Positions 19,206 through 20,000 of a DNA stretch of 20,000 nucleotides are shown here, piece after piece. The notes under the pieces were generated by a model that was not told the origin of the DNA, did no database searches, and saw nothing but the letters and a program-made list of their open reading frames with translations. This stretch comes from Penaeus vannamei. Its lineage: Eukaryota > Arthropoda > Malacostraca > Decapoda > Penaeidae. Position numbers and translations under genes: made by a program. The DNA is taken from contig NC_091575.1 in the NCBI RefSeq assembly GCF_042767895.1, forward strand, positions 21,775,840-21,795,839. Reading direction: 5' to 3'. Each line of letters begins with the position of its first letter. The stretch's first letter is position 1.

Positions 19206-19505
19206 GAGAAACCTTTGACTAAGTTTTATGAGAGAGGGAGAGGGTGGGACGGAGGGAGGGGGGAAGAGAGGGGAGAGGGAGAGGGAGAGGGAAGGGAAGG
19301 GAAGGGGAGGAAGGGGAGAGGGAGAGGGGGAGGAATGGGAGAGAGGGAGGGGAAAGGAGAGAAAGAGAAAGGGGAAGGAGGAAAGGGAGGGAGAGAGAGA
19401 AAGGAAAGAAAGAGAGGGAGAGGGAGAAAATTTAATGGAAGAAAGAGAGGTAGAGAGGGAGAAAATATAGAGAGAAAGACAGAAAACAGAAAAAAAGAGA
19501 GAAGA
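19206..19505. repeat. Purine-rich tract, about 300 bp
   Basis: GAGAGGGAGAGG, GGGAAGGGAAGG and GAAAGAGAGGTAGAGAGG blocks with few interruptions. GAAAGAGAGGGAGAGGGAG and GAAAGAGAGGTAGAGAGGGA lie about 33 bp apart near 19407 and 19440, each followed by AAAAT. Glu/Arg/Gly frames are artefacts. Confidence 0.9.
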
Positions 19506-19687
19506 GAGCCAGTGATGGAGCAAGATCGCCCGTGATGTGGATTTACCTGAAGAGATCAGGAACCGGATTTCTACTGGATCCCGGTAAATCTTTTCACTGC
19601 ACGGGTCCCATTTATTTGAGATCTCTATACCCCAATGAGGAGATGTTGCGTAATTTGCAAAGTGTAAATTTAGGTGTGCGGAATCCA

Positions 19688-20000
<313 letters not shown>

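Overview
This window looks like non-coding eukaryotic DNA dominated by simple repeats. Long dinucleotide arrays of CT/GA, GT/CA and TA, together with hundreds of bases of homopyrimidine or homopurine tract, cover well over half of it. No bacterial-style operon, phage, CRISPR array, tRNA, rRNA or recognisable protein domain is visible. Extreme (CT/GA)n-rich non-coding DNA is well known from decapod crustacean genomes, especially penaeid shrimp, so I infer that kind of source. This is an inference from repeat style, not from any gene. Nearly all long open frames are translations of repeats (Ser-Leu, Arg-Glu, Cys-Val, Thr-His, Ile-Tyr polymers) and should not be read as proteins.

Layout. 1-2000: a GT array, short single-copy DNA, C/T tracts, and a CpG-rich island (about 830-1440) holding a 21-bp minisatellite. 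2038-4860: CT arrays, a 158-bp uninterrupted alternating purine-pyrimidine stretch (2985-3142), a G-quadruplex-type C-run block, and long pyrimidine tracts. 4861-5825: a mostly single-copy island with a 22-bp tandem repeat, a perfect CRE and a 16-bp palindrome. 5826-7739: purine-rich on the + strand, starting with 408 uninterrupted purines. 7739-7888: a small island with a cluster of perfect transcription-factor consensus sites. 7948-9045: a CT array, then two adjacent tandem arrays with the same ~41-bp period but opposite strand polarity, which appear to be diverged inverted relatives. 9046-10200: single-copy and purine-rich DNA with promoter-like features near 9967-10130. 10200-12040: pyrimidine tract, GT array, a compound (CT)(AC) array, T-rich DNA and another CT array. 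12450-13680: purine-rich DNA, an EGR-type site, and a TNN trinucleotide block. 13840-14600: a splice-site-like element followed by GT-rich higher-order repeats. 14840-16290: purine-rich tandem repeats. 16427-16690: a G-rich 19-21-bp minisatellite. 16805-18192: CT/TA arrays, an AT-rich single-copy stretch, and GT higher-order repeats ending in a Z-DNA-type run. 18217-20000: single-copy DNA, CT/CCCT arrays, a purine block, a 71-codon open frame of ordinary composition, and a CT array of 99 uninterrupted units reaching the window edge region.

The + strand is organised in blocks that are either pyrimidine-rich or purine-rich for hundreds of bases, with abrupt switches. The few candidate regulatory sites lie in the single-copy gaps at these switches. 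No gene network can be described. The most original observation is the pair of inverted ~41-bp arrays at 8258-9045, followed by the G-rich minisatellite and the motif cluster at 7739-7888.
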